Assembly: GCF_023242475.1 (NCBI RefSeq)
Contig: NZ_JALJFG010000047.1
Span: 1 to 38,999 of the forward strand
Source of the DNA: Pseudomonas sp. MWU15-20650
Lineage (GTDB): Bacteria > Pseudomonadota > Gammaproteobacteria > Pseudomonadales > Pseudomonadaceae
Reading direction: 5' to 3'
Length of the DNA: 38,999 bases
A program made the translations under genes and the position numbers. Under the pieces are notes generated by a model. The model was not told the origin of the DNA. It ran no database searches and saw only the letters and a list, made by a program, of their open reading frames with translations. Positions 25,381-33,304 of this stretch are shown here, in pieces. The number at the start of each line of letters is the position of its first letter. The stretch's first letter is position 1.

Positions 25381-25502
25381 TTATCCCTGAGCCGGGCCAG
25401 AGCCGGATGCTGCAGGGAACAAACGGACAAAGCAGCCAGCAAGCGGTGGCGCAGAGACCTCTCTGTGCCACCTCTTAACCGGCACTGGCCCGGCAGGGAT
25501 AA
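25381..25502. repeat. Long inverted repeat with inner hairpin
   Basis: The left arm 25381-25406 (TTATCCCTG, AG, CCGGGCCAG, A, GCCGG) matches the reverse complement of the right arm 25479-25502 except for two extra bases and one change. Inside, GGTGGC-G-CAGAGA pairs with TCTCTG-T-GCCACC (25445-25472), a 13-bp stem. A GCTGC/GCAGC pair lies near 25410-25435. It may be a transcribed RNA, a bidirectional terminator or a miniature mobile element. Confidence 0.75.
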
Positions 25503-25513
25503 CCAAGCCTCGG

Positions 25514-25675
25514 TCAGAACTTGATCTGCTGCTGTTGATTCATAGCGCTGCCTGCAAAATTAATTGCGCTGCCCAACGCCTGTTTTCCGACGTCTACCGC
25601 CATGCTCGCTGCCTGACCCAGCATAGGTAGGACTACGGGGGCCAACGCTGCTGCGGCGGTTCCTGCTGCGATCAT
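25514..25675 (-). CDS. Small Ala/Gly-rich hydrophobic protein
   Basis: A 53-residue open frame on the minus strand starting MIAAGTAAAALAPVVLPML, then VGKQALGSAINFAGSAM and ending NQQQQIKF. It is too short for routine calling, but GGAG lies nine bases before the ATG (25675). One amphipathic or membrane helix is likely (residues 3-22). No similarity comes to mind. It converges on the 74-residue gene across the inverted repeat. Confidence 0.5.
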   Translation of the reverse strand: MIAAGTAAAALAPVVLPMLGQAASMAVDVGKQALGSAINFAGSAMNQQQQIKF

Positions 25676-25860
25676 AAGTCAATGCTCCGAAATTGAATGA
25701 AAGGCGTATTCCTCTCTCGAGCTGAGTGGACAGTTCCGAAGTTTAGTTCCACTTTTCGTGACTTTTTGCGCTAGCCCCAATGTCCCTTTGACTGCCATCA
25801 CCAGATTGCCAATACTCATGGCATATTGAAGGCCACCCGCATGAGACAAGGAATGCCCCT

Positions 25861-27912
25861 TTGAAGCTGGAACTCAAAAACAGCTTGTCGGTGAAGTTAC
25901 TACGGGTTGTGCTGCTGTCGGCATTGATCGTGGGTGTGGCGCTGAGCGTGGCGCAGATCGTTTTTGATGCCTATAAGACACGCCAGGCTGTGGCAGGTGA
26001 TGCCCAGCGTATCCTCGACATGTTTCGCGACCCCTCGACCCAGGCGGTCTATAGCCTGGACCGCGAGATGGGCATGCAGGTGATCGAGGGGCTGTTTCAA
26101 GACGACGCGGTACGCATGGCCTCCATCGGCCACCCCAACGAGACCATGCTCGCGGAAAAAAGCCGCGCGCTGCAGACCTCGTCCACTCGCTGGTTGACCG
26201 ACCTGATTCTCGGCCAGGAACGCACGTTCACCACTGCATTGGTGGGCAAGGGCCCCTATAGCGAATATTACGGCGACCTCAGCATCACCCTCGACACGGC
26301 CACCTACGGCAAAGGCCTTATTGTCAATTCGGTGATCATCTTCATTTCCGGCGTTTTGCGCGCCCTGGCCATGGGCCTGGTGCTGTATCTGGTTTATCAC
26401 TGGCTGCTGACCAAACCGCTGTCACGGATTATCGAACACCTGACGTCGATTAACCCGGACCGACCCAGCGAGCACAAGATCCCTCAGATCAAGGGGCACG
26501 AACGCAATGAGTTGGGGCTGTGGATAAACACGGCCAATCAGTTGCTCGAATCCATCGAGCGCAATACCCACCTGCGTCACGAAGCAGAGTCCAGCCTGTC
26601 GCGCATGGCCCAGTATGACTTTCTCACTGGCCTGCCCAACCGCCAGAAGCTGCAGGGGCAACTGGACAAGATCCTGATCGACGCCGGCCGCCTGCAGCGC
26701 CGCGTGGCGGTGTTGTGCGTGGGGCTGGATGACTTCAAGAGCGTCAACGAACAATTTACCTACCAAGCCGGCGACAAACTGCTGCTGGCCCTGGCCGACC
26801 GCTTGCGCGCCCACAGCGGCCGTCTCGGTGCACTTGCCCGCTTGGGCGGCGATCAGTTCGCACTGGTGCAAGCCGATATCGACCAACCCTACGAAGCCGC
26901 TGAACTGGCGCAAAGTATTCTGGATGACCTGGAGGCCGAGTTCGCACTTGACCAGGATCAGATCCGCCTGCGTGCCACCATCGGCATCACCCTGTTCCCG
27001 GAAGACGGTGACAGCACCGAGAAGCTGCTGCAAAAAGCCGAGCAGACCATGACCCTGGCCAAGAGCCGCTCGCGCAACCGTTATCAGTTCTATATCGCCA
27101 GCGTCGACAGCGAAATGCGCCGGCGTCGCGAATTGGAAAAAGACCTGCGCGATGCCCTGAGCCGTGACCAGTTCCACTTGGTCTATCAACCGCAAATCAG
27201 CTACCGCGACAATCGCGTGGTTGGCGTCGAAGCGCTGCTGCGCTGGCAACACCCGGAACACGGCCTGGTGCCGCCAGACCTGTTCATCCCGCTGGCGGAA
27301 CAGAACGGCACCATTATTGCGATTGGTGAGTGGGTGCTGGACCAGGCTTGCCGGCAACTGCGCGAATGGCATGACTTGGGCTTCAGCGAGCTGCGCATGG
27401 CCGTCAACCTGTCCACTGTGCAGTTGCACCACACCGAGTTGCCGCGCGTGGTCAACAACCTGATGCAGATCTATCGCCTGCCGCCACGCAGCCTGGAGCT
27501 GGAAGTCACCGAAACCGGCCTGATGGAAGACATCAGCACGGCCGCCCAGCACCTGCTGAGCTTGCGTCGTTCCGGAGCGTTGATCGCCATTGATGACTTC
27601 GGTACCGGTTATTCATCCCTGAGTTATCTGAAAAGCCTCCCCCTGGACAAGATCAAGATCGACAAGAGCTTCGTCCAGGACCTGCTGGATGACGATGACG
27701 ACGCGACCATCGTGCGCGCCATCATCCAACTGGGCAAAAGCCTGGGCATGCAAGTGATTGCAGAAGGCGTGGAGACCGCCGAGCAAGAGGCCTACATCAT
27801 CTCCGAGGGGTGCCATGAGGGTCAGGGTTATCACTACAGCAAACCGCTGCAGGCGCGAGAACTGGCGGCTTATTTGAAACAGTCCGAGCGCAATAAAGCG
27901 GTGAATCTCTGA
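25861..27912 (+). CDS. bifA: BifA-like cyclic-di-GMP phosphodiesterase (degenerate GGDEF, EAL)
   Basis: Inner-membrane enzyme of 683 residues that degrades cyclic di-GMP and so favours motility over biofilm. It has a membrane helix (13-34), a periplasmic segment (35-150), a second helix region (154-182), a linker, a GGDEF domain (about 245-405) with altered motif GGDQF (329-333), and an EAL domain (about 425-675) with EALLRW (457-462) and DDFGTGYSSL. GGDQF is the motif known from P. aeruginosa BifA, where it has lost cyclase activity. The start is TTG at 25861 with AAGGA eight bases upstream; two ATGs upstream are out of frame. sodB before and icmP after match the PA4366-PA4370 neighbourhood. 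Confidence 0.9.
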   Translation: MKLELKNSLSVKLLRVVLLSALIVGVALSVAQIVFDAYKTRQAVAGDAQRILDMFRDPSTQAVYSLDREMGMQVIEGLFQDDAVRMASIGHPNETMLAEKSRALQTSSTRWLTDLILGQERTFTTALVGKGPYSEYYGDLSITLDTATYGKGLIVNSVIIFISGVLRALAMGLVLYLVYHWLLTKPLSRIIEHLTSINPDRPSEHKIPQIKGHERNELGLWINTANQLLESIERNTHLRHEAESSLSRMAQYDFLTGLPNRQKLQGQLDKILIDAGRLQRRVAVLCVGLDDFKSVNEQFTYQAGDKLLLALADRLRAHSGRLGALARLGGDQFALVQADIDQPYEAAELAQSILDDLEAEFALDQDQIRLRATIGITLFPEDGDSTEKLLQKAEQTMTLAKSRSRNRYQFYIASVDSEMRRRRELEKDLRDALSRDQFHLVYQPQISYRDNRVVGVEALLRWQHPEHGLVPPDLFIPLAEQNGTIIAIGEWVLDQACRQLREWHDLGFSELRMAVNLSTVQLHHTELPRVVNNLMQIYRLPPRSLELEVTETGLMEDISTAAQHLLSLRRSGALIAIDDFGTGYSSLSYLKSLPLDKIKIDKSFVQDLLDDDDDATIVRAIIQLGKSLGMQVIAEGVETAEQEAYIISEGCHEGQGYHYSKPLQARELAAYLKQSERNKAVNL

Positions 27913-28039
27913 GACTGCAAAACGATACGAAATATTTCCCGCGCATAAGTCTTTACACAAAATGCAAATCTTTCGCATTATGTCGCAGTTTTTGCGCCCC
28001 CTCGTGCGCCCTATCCACAACCGAAGCAGGATGTTCGCC

Positions 28040-29377
28040 ATGATTCGTATGCCCCTGGCCACCGCCAGTCTGCTGGCCATTGCCATTTCTCTCGCCGGTT
28101 GCGGCGAAGGTAAAGACAAGGCCGCCGCGCCTCAAGCGCCTGCTGCTGCCAGCACCACTGCACCGGCGGCTACGCCGGCTGGCCAGGTCGACGAGGCTGC
28201 GGCCAAGGCCGTCGTCGCGCATTACGCGGACATGGTGTTTGCGGTGTACAGCGATGCCGAATCCACCGCCAAAACCCTGCAAACGGCGATCGACACCTTC
28301 CTCGCCAACCCGAACGACGCAACCCTGAAAGCAGCCCGTACCGCCTGGATCGCCGCCCGCGTACCCTACCTGCAGAGCGAGGTGTTCCGCTTCGGCAACA
28401 CCATCATCGACGACTGGGAAGGCCAGGTGAACGCCTGGCCCCTGGACGAGGGGCTGATCGACTACGTCGACAAGTCCTATGAGCACGCGCTGGGTAACCC
28501 GGGCGCCAACGCCAACATCATCGCCAATACCCAGATCCAGGTTGGCGAAGACAAAGTCGACGTCAAGGACATCACCCCGGAAAAACTCGCCAGCCTCAAT
28601 GAACTGGGAGGTTCCGAAGCCAACGTTGCCACCGGCTACCACGCCATCGAATTCCTGCTGTGGGGCCAAGACCTCAATGGCACCGGCCCAGGCGCGGGCA
28701 ACCGCCCAGCGTCAGACTACATGACCGGTGACGGTGCAACGGGTGGCCATAACGAGCGTCGCCGTACCTACCTGCGCGCAGTGACCCAGCTGTTGGTCAG
28801 CGACCTGGAAGAAATGGTCGGCAACTGGAAGCCCAACGTCGAAGACAACTACCGCGCCACCCTGGAGAGCGAACCGGCCACCGATGGCCTGCGCAAGATG
28901 CTGTTCGGCATGGGTAGCCTGTCCCTGGGTGAACTGGCCGGTGAGCGCATGAAGGTGTCCCTGGAAGCCAACTCGCCCGAAGACGAGCAGGATTGCTTCA
29001 GCGACAACACGCATAACTCGCACTTCTACGACGCCAAGGGCATCCGCAACGTCTACCTGGGCGAGTACACCCGCGTTGACGGCACCAAAATGACTGGCGC
29101 CAGCCTGTCGTCCCTGGTGGCCAAGGCCGACCCGGCCGCCGATGCAGCCCTGAAGGCCGACCTGGCGGCAACCGAAGCGAAGATCCAGGTCATGGTTGAC
29201 CACGCCAACAACGGTGAGCATTACGACCAATTGATCGCCGCCGGGAACGACAAGGGCAACCAGATCGTGCGCGACGCGATTGCCGCGCTGGTCAAGCAGA
29301 CCGGCTCGATCGAGACCGCTGCGGGCAAGCTGGGCATCACCGACCTGAACCCGGACAGCGCCGATCACGACTTCTGA
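28040..29377 (+). CDS. icmP: Imelysin-family lipoprotein IcmP
   Basis: Imelysin/M75-family protein of 445 residues, in P. aeruginosa an outer-membrane insulin-cleaving metalloproteinase, generally thought to serve iron acquisition. The lipobox SLAGC has the lipid-attachment Cys21, then an Ala/Pro-rich linker (24-50) and the imelysin domain with the GxHxxE motif GYHAIE (199-204), His201 and Glu204. The second half carries the paired imelysin repeat and ends ITDLNPDSADHDF. The ATG at 28040 is nine bases after AGG; an upstream ATG at 28031 is a weaker choice, and the frame extends to 27962. It follows bifA as in P. aeruginosa, but no further imelysin or di-haem gene follows here. Confidence 0.9.
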   Translation: MIRMPLATASLLAIAISLAGCGEGKDKAAAPQAPAAASTTAPAATPAGQVDEAAAKAVVAHYADMVFAVYSDAESTAKTLQTAIDTFLANPNDATLKAARTAWIAARVPYLQSEVFRFGNTIIDDWEGQVNAWPLDEGLIDYVDKSYEHALGNPGANANIIANTQIQVGEDKVDVKDITPEKLASLNELGGSEANVATGYHAIEFLLWGQDLNGTGPGAGNRPASDYMTGDGATGGHNERRRTYLRAVTQLLVSDLEEMVGNWKPNVEDNYRATLESEPATDGLRKMLFGMGSLSLGELAGERMKVSLEANSPEDEQDCFSDNTHNSHFYDAKGIRNVYLGEYTRVDGTKMTGASLSSLVAKADPAADAALKADLAATEAKIQVMVDHANNGEHYDQLIAAGNDKGNQIVRDAIAALVKQTGSIETAAGKLGITDLNPDSADHDF

Positions 29378-29713
29378 TCCGTGTAAATCAGTTAAGCGCT
29401 AGAACGAGCAACCGGTAACCTGTGGCGAGCGGGCTTGTCCCGCGTTGGGGCGCGTAGCGCCCCCAAAGAAGGACGAATGCGCTGTACCCGATACTGCGCA
29501 GAAGACAGTTTTGGGGCTGCTGCGCAGCCCAACGCGGGCGGTGCGACGATTCGACAAGCCCGCTCGCCACAGTGATAGAGTTCCTTCTTAACGGACCGGC
29601 AGTGGGGTAAGCCTCCTCCCACATTTTGCTCGGTGTGGTCCCAGGCACTTCGGTTTACATACCCTGCACCCCAGGTAGAATGGCGCCTCTCCCCTATCAC
29701 CCGAGCTCTCTTC
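29378..29713. other. icmP-trkH intergenic region
   Basis: 336 bp without a gene. It is filled by a REP pair of the GTGGCGAGCGGGCTTGTC type (29420-29572), a lone REP half (GCCTCCTCCCACATTTT, near 29610) and the trkH leader. Confidence 0.7.
29420..29572. repeat. REPIN of the GTGGCGAGCGGGCTTGTC type
   Basis: CTGTGGCGAGCGGGCTTGTC at the left and its inverse GACAAGCCCGCTCGCCACAG at the right enclose about 115 bp, with inner inverted segments (CCGCGTTGGG/CCCAACGCGG). It is another REP type than the GTGGGAGGGGGCTTGC elements. A 17-base piece at 29539-29555 (CGGTGCGACGATTCGAC) also appears in the REP at 2089-2105 with one mismatch. Confidence 0.85.
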
Positions 29714-31168
29714 ATGGCGTTGCCGACCCTTCGCATCATCGGTTTTATTATCGGCATCTTCCTGATCACCCTCGCGATCGCCATGGTCGTCCCGATGGCC
29801 ACCCTGGTGATATTCGAGCGCACCAGCGACCTGCCCTCGTTTCTGTGGGCCAGCCTGATCACCTTCCTGGCGGGCCTGGCCCTGGTCATCCCCGGCCGCC
29901 CCGAACACATACACCTGCGCCCCCGGGACATGTACCTGTTGACGGTCAGCAGTTGGTTGGTGGTGTGCATCTTCGCGGCGTTGCCCTTTTTGCTGACCCA
30001 GCACATCAGCTACACCGATTCGTTTTTTGAAAGCATGTCCGGCATCACCGCCACCGGTTCCACCGTACTGAGTGGCCTGGACAGCATGTCGCCGGGCATC
30101 CTGATCTGGCGTTCGCTGTTGCACTGGCTCGGAGGTATCGGCTTTATTGGCATGGCGGTGGCGATCCTGCCGCTGCTGCGCATTGGTGGCATGCGTCTGT
30201 TCCAGACCGAATCCTCGGACCGTTCGGAAAAAGTCATGCCCCGTTCACACATGGTGGCGCGTCTGATCGTGGCGACGTATGTGGGCATCACCATCCTCGG
30301 TAGCCTGGCGTTCTGGTGGGCCGGCATGGGCCTGTTCGATGCGATCAACCACGCGATGTCGGCGATCTCCACCGGTGGTTTTTCCACCTCCGATGAGTCC
30401 CTGGCCCACTGGAAACAACCGGCGGTGCACTGGGTGGCGGTGGTGGTGATGATCCTAGGCAGCATGCCGTTCACCCTCTATGTGGCCACGTTGCGCGGCA
30501 ACCGTCGGGCGCTGATCAAAGACCAGCAGGTACAAGGCTTGCTCGGCCTGCTGCTCGTGACCTGGCTGGTGCTCGGCACCTGGTATTGGTGGACCACCGA
30601 TTTGCATTGGCTGGATGCCCTGCGCCACGTGGCAGTGAACGTCACGTCGGTGGTCACCACCACAGGTTTTGCGCTGGGGGACTACAGCATCTGGGGCAAC
30701 TTCTCACTGATGCTGTTCTTCTACCTGGGCTTTGTCGGCGGGTGCTCCGGCTCTACGGCAGGCGGGATCAAGATCTTCCGCTTCCAGGTCGCCTATATCC
30801 TGCTCAAGGCCAACTTGAACCAGCTGATTCACCCCCGCGCGGTGATCAAGCAGAAGTACAACGGCCATCGCCTCGATGAAGAAATCGTGCGTTCGATCCT
30901 GACCTTTTCATTTTTCTTCGCCATCACCATCTGCGCCATCGCCCTGGCCCTGTCGCTGCTGGGCCTGGACTGGATGACCGCATTGACCGGCGCCGCCAGT
31001 ACCGTATCGGGCGTCGGCCCGGGCCTGGGTGAAACCATCGGCCCGGCAGGCAACTTCGCCAGCCTGCCGGACGCTGCCAAGTGGATCCTGTCGTTCGGCA
31101 TGCTGCTGGGGCGGTTGGAGATTATTACGGTGTTTGTGCTGTGCATTCCGGCGTTCTGGCGTCACTGA
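29714..31168 (+). CDS. trkH: Trk potassium uptake protein TrkH
   Basis: Potassium-translocating subunit of the Trk system, 484 residues, with the four-fold M1-P-M2 plan. The selectivity-filter loops are ITATGSTVL, AISTGGFST, VTTTGFAL and STVSGVGPG. It should need a TrkA-type NAD-binding regulatory subunit, whose gene is not here. The ATG at 29714 begins MALPTLRIIGF, the usual start; the longer frame to 29633 includes REP sequence. The last 44 bp overlap, tail to tail, the 3' end of the AraC gene. Confidence 0.93.
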   Translation: MALPTLRIIGFIIGIFLITLAIAMVVPMATLVIFERTSDLPSFLWASLITFLAGLALVIPGRPEHIHLRPRDMYLLTVSSWLVVCIFAALPFLLTQHISYTDSFFESMSGITATGSTVLSGLDSMSPGILIWRSLLHWLGGIGFIGMAVAILPLLRIGGMRLFQTESSDRSEKVMPRSHMVARLIVATYVGITILGSLAFWWAGMGLFDAINHAMSAISTGGFSTSDESLAHWKQPAVHWVAVVVMILGSMPFTLYVATLRGNRRALIKDQQVQGLLGLLLVTWLVLGTWYWWTTDLHWLDALRHVAVNVTSVVTTTGFALGDYSIWGNFSLMLFFYLGFVGGCSGSTAGGIKIFRFQVAYILLKANLNQLIHPRAVIKQKYNGHRLDEEIVRSILTFSFFFAITICAIALALSLLGLDWMTALTGAASTVSGVGPGLGETIGPAGNFASLPDAAKWILSFGMLLGRLEIITVFVLCIPAFWRH

Positions 31169-32183
31169 CCGTCGACACGTCCAGCAAACGCGCCCGGTAT
31201 TCGCCGGGCGTGGTATCGAACCAGCGACGAAATGCACGGAAGAAGTTGCTCGGATCGGCAAAGCCCAGCAGGTAGGCGATTTCCAACAAGGTCATGCCCG
31301 GCTGCGCCAGGTATTGCTCGGCCAGTTCGCGGCGGGTGTCATCAAGCAAGGTCTGGAAACTGGTGCCCTCCTCCTGCAAACGCCGTTGCAAGGTGCGCTG
31401 GGACAGGTGCAACGTCTGCGCCACCGCTTCGCGCTTGGGCTCGCCCTGGGGCAGCAGACGGCACAGCACCTGCCGCGCGTTGTGGGTCACGCGGCTTTCG
31501 GAAAAACGCGCCAGGTATTCACCGGCAAAACGATCATGCAACAGCGCCATGGCCTCGTTCGCCGTGGGTAATGGCGCCTCCATGTCGGCGTGTTCGAAAA
31601 TCAGCGCGTCATACGGCGCATTGAACTCCAGCGGCGCATGGAAGACGTGTTTATAAGGCGCCAGGTCGGCCGGTTGATCGCCCTGCAGCAGCACCTTGCG
31701 CGGTTGCAGGGTACGCCCGGTGAGCCAGCCGCACAGCGCCAACGCGCTGGCCAGCGAAGCTTCGGCGCTTTGTCGGGTCGGCGGCAGGTGATCGCCATGT
31801 ACCGTCAGAATCAACGCATAGCCTTCAGGTAACAGTCGGAAGCTCAAATCGGCGCTTTCGGCGATGATGCGTTGGTAACGCACCAGCCGCATAAAACCTT
31901 CGGCCAGCGTGTTGCTGGACATCAAGGCATAACCGGCCACATGAAACGATGCAGGCCGCACCACCTTGCCCATGTTCAAGCCAATCGCCGGGTTGCCCGA
32001 CAGCTCCACCGCACGCTGCCACAGACGGGTCATGGCGTCTTGCGCAAAACGCGCGTCCGGATCACTGAGGGCGGCGTAATCGAGGCCCAGTTGTTTGAAC
32101 AACGCCCGGCAATCCAGGCCGTCCATTTCCAATGCCTTGACTATCCCCATCGCCCAGCTTGCAGAAGTTGTTCGTTCGCTCAT
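31125..32183 (-). CDS. AraC-family transcriptional regulator
   Basis: A 352-residue regulator with an N-terminal arabinose-binding-like domain of the OruR/ArgR-like class (PGNPAIGLNMGKVVRPASFHVAGYALMSS, about residues 70-100) and a C-terminal AraC helix-turn-helix (about 245-340: LHLSQRTLQRRLQEEGTSF and MTLLEIAYLLGFADPSNFFRAFRRW). Ligand and targets are unknown; neighbours are potassium uptake and an Mpo1-like gene. It overlaps trkH convergently by 44 bp, an unusually long tail overlap. Confidence 0.88.
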   Translation of the reverse strand: MSERTTSASWAMGIVKALEMDGLDCRALFKQLGLDYAALSDPDARFAQDAMTRLWQRAVELSGNPAIGLNMGKVVRPASFHVAGYALMSSNTLAEGFMRLVRYQRIIAESADLSFRLLPEGYALILTVHGDHLPPTRQSAEASLASALALCGWLTGRTLQPRKVLLQGDQPADLAPYKHVFHAPLEFNAPYDALIFEHADMEAPLPTANEAMALLHDRFAGEYLARFSESRVTHNARQVLCRLLPQGEPKREAVAQTLHLSQRTLQRRLQEEGTSFQTLLDDTRRELAEQYLAQPGMTLLEIAYLLGFADPSNFFRAFRRWFDTTPGEYRARLLDVSTVSDARTPECTAQTP

Positions 32184-32343
32184 GGCGTCTTCTTAATAAA
32201 GCAGGCTTAAACGACAGCCAGGAAGCCAAGGATACTAAAGTGGCATCTATTGTCACTGGCTGTTACCACTGATCACTCTAGACTCAAATAAGCTCCCCGC
32301 CGAACATCTGTCGGGCGGCATATCCACCAGAGGGTCAGGCGTC

Positions 32344-32655
32344 GTGGAAAACATCAGGAAATTCAACAGCTTTGCCGAGTTCTACCCGTACTACCTGAGT
32401 GAGCACCGCAACAGCACCTGTCGGCGCCTGCACTTCGTCGGCACCACCCTGGTAATCGGTATTCTCGCGTATGCCATCGGCAGGGGTTCACTGGGCCTGC
32501 TGCTGGCCTTGCCCGTGGCCGGCTACACCTTCGCCTGGATCGGGCACTTTTTCTTTGAAAAGAACCGCCCGGCCACCTTTCAACACCCGTTCTACAGTTT
32601 GTTGGGGGATTTTGTGATGTACCGCGACATGATTCTCGGGAAAGTGCCGTTCTAG
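32344..32655 (+). CDS. Mpo1-like protein (DUF962)
   Basis: A 103-residue membrane protein of the DUF962/Mpo1 family. Yeast Mpo1 is an Fe(II)-dependent alpha-dioxygenase of 2-hydroxy fatty acids; the bacterial role is not established. Conserved histidines lie in SEHRNSTCRRLHFVG (20-34), IGHFFFEKNRPA (66-77) and FQHP, with two or three hydrophobic helices. The start is GTG at 32344, about ten bases after AGAGG. It is divergent from the AraC gene. Confidence 0.85.
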   Translation: MENIRKFNSFAEFYPYYLSEHRNSTCRRLHFVGTTLVIGILAYAIGRGSLGLLLALPVAGYTFAWIGHFFFEKNRPATFQHPFYSLLGDFVMYRDMILGKVPF

Positions 32656-32815
32656 CGGTGTGACCTCATGTCACTTGCGTTTAAATAATGAAAAATCGTA
32701 AATCCCGCGCGATAAAAATCTTTTTGTCATTTTCAGTGCTGTATCCTGCCAAAGCTTTTTGAGAGCGCGGAATCACCTGCGATTGAAAAAACAGACTTTG
32801 CGAGGAGCGACGACG

Positions 32816-32944
32816 ATGCACGAGATACCTAATCTCCCCTTCCCAAGCCTGCACCCAACTGAGCAGCCAACACCGCAGCAGGCCAGCAACAAGCAGCCTG
32901 AGGCCAAAGAAGCAAAACCAGTCGACATCAAAAGCCAGGACTGA
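32816..32944 (+). CDS. Small proline-rich protein
   Basis: A 42-residue open frame starting MHEIPNLPFPSLHPTEQP and ending VDIKSQD. It is low in complexity (Pro, Gln, Lys, Glu) and probably disordered. A strong GAGGAG lies eight bases before the ATG, which supports translation. A perfect 13-bp hairpin follows the stop codon after 14 bases, then a second small gene. No function is suggested by sequence. Confidence 0.6.
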   Translation: MHEIPNLPFPSLHPTEQPTPQQASNKQPEAKEAKPVDIKSQD

Positions 32945-32958
32945 CGCCGTACCAGACC

Positions 32959-32992
32959 GTGTGGAAAGCGCAACTTCAAGCGCTTTCCACAC
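32959..32992. promoter_or_regulatory. Intercistronic hairpin between two small genes
   Basis: GTGTGGAAAGCGC pairs perfectly with GCGCTTTCCACAC around an 8-base loop. No T run follows, so it may be a processing or attenuation hairpin. It also argues against translation from the GTG at 32959. Confidence 0.75.
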
Positions 32993-33018
32993 TGCCTGAA
33001 TCATCTGAGATACCTGCC

Positions 33019-33201
33019 ATGCCCCCTGACCTTCCCCACACCCCGGACGCCGCTGTACTCGACGCAGCCTTGCAAATGGTCGAAATCTGGAACCGCCTCA
33101 GCGCGGACAAACAAGCCGTGCTACTCAAGCGTTTCGGCACCCAGGAAAACGCCTTGGCAGCCCTGGTGACCACACAACTGCTGGCCCCTGCTCAAGCTTG
33201 A
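33019..33201 (+). CDS. Small helical protein
   Basis: A 60-residue product starting MPPDLPHTPDAAVLDAALQM, with a predicted helical core (residues 10-55, MVEIWNRLSADKQAVLLKRF) and no Cys, signal peptide or membrane segment. I start it at the ATG at 33019, with GAGAT upstream, not the GTG at 32959, which lies in a hairpin. It follows the proline-rich gene and may share its transcript. Confidence 0.6.
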   Translation: MPPDLPHTPDAAVLDAALQMVEIWNRLSADKQAVLLKRFGTQENALAALVTTQLLAPAQA

Positions 33202-33304
33202 CGTCTTGTTGAGCTGACGTTTTTCATTTTTGCCGCCCTGCGCGGTCAAAGCGCCGGTATCATTAGCAGCCTATCTTTACCTGCTGCGACAGTGGACCTC
33301 TCCC

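Noticed and set aside
32240..32270. Possible copy of the gltB-type operator upstream of the AraC gene
   Set aside because: TGTCACTGGCTGTTACC shares a half-site only; the spacing and the second half do not match the module.
32959..33018. GTG start giving an 80-residue protein
   Set aside because: The GTG lies in the stem of a perfect hairpin and lacks a ribosome site; the ATG at 33019 is preferred.
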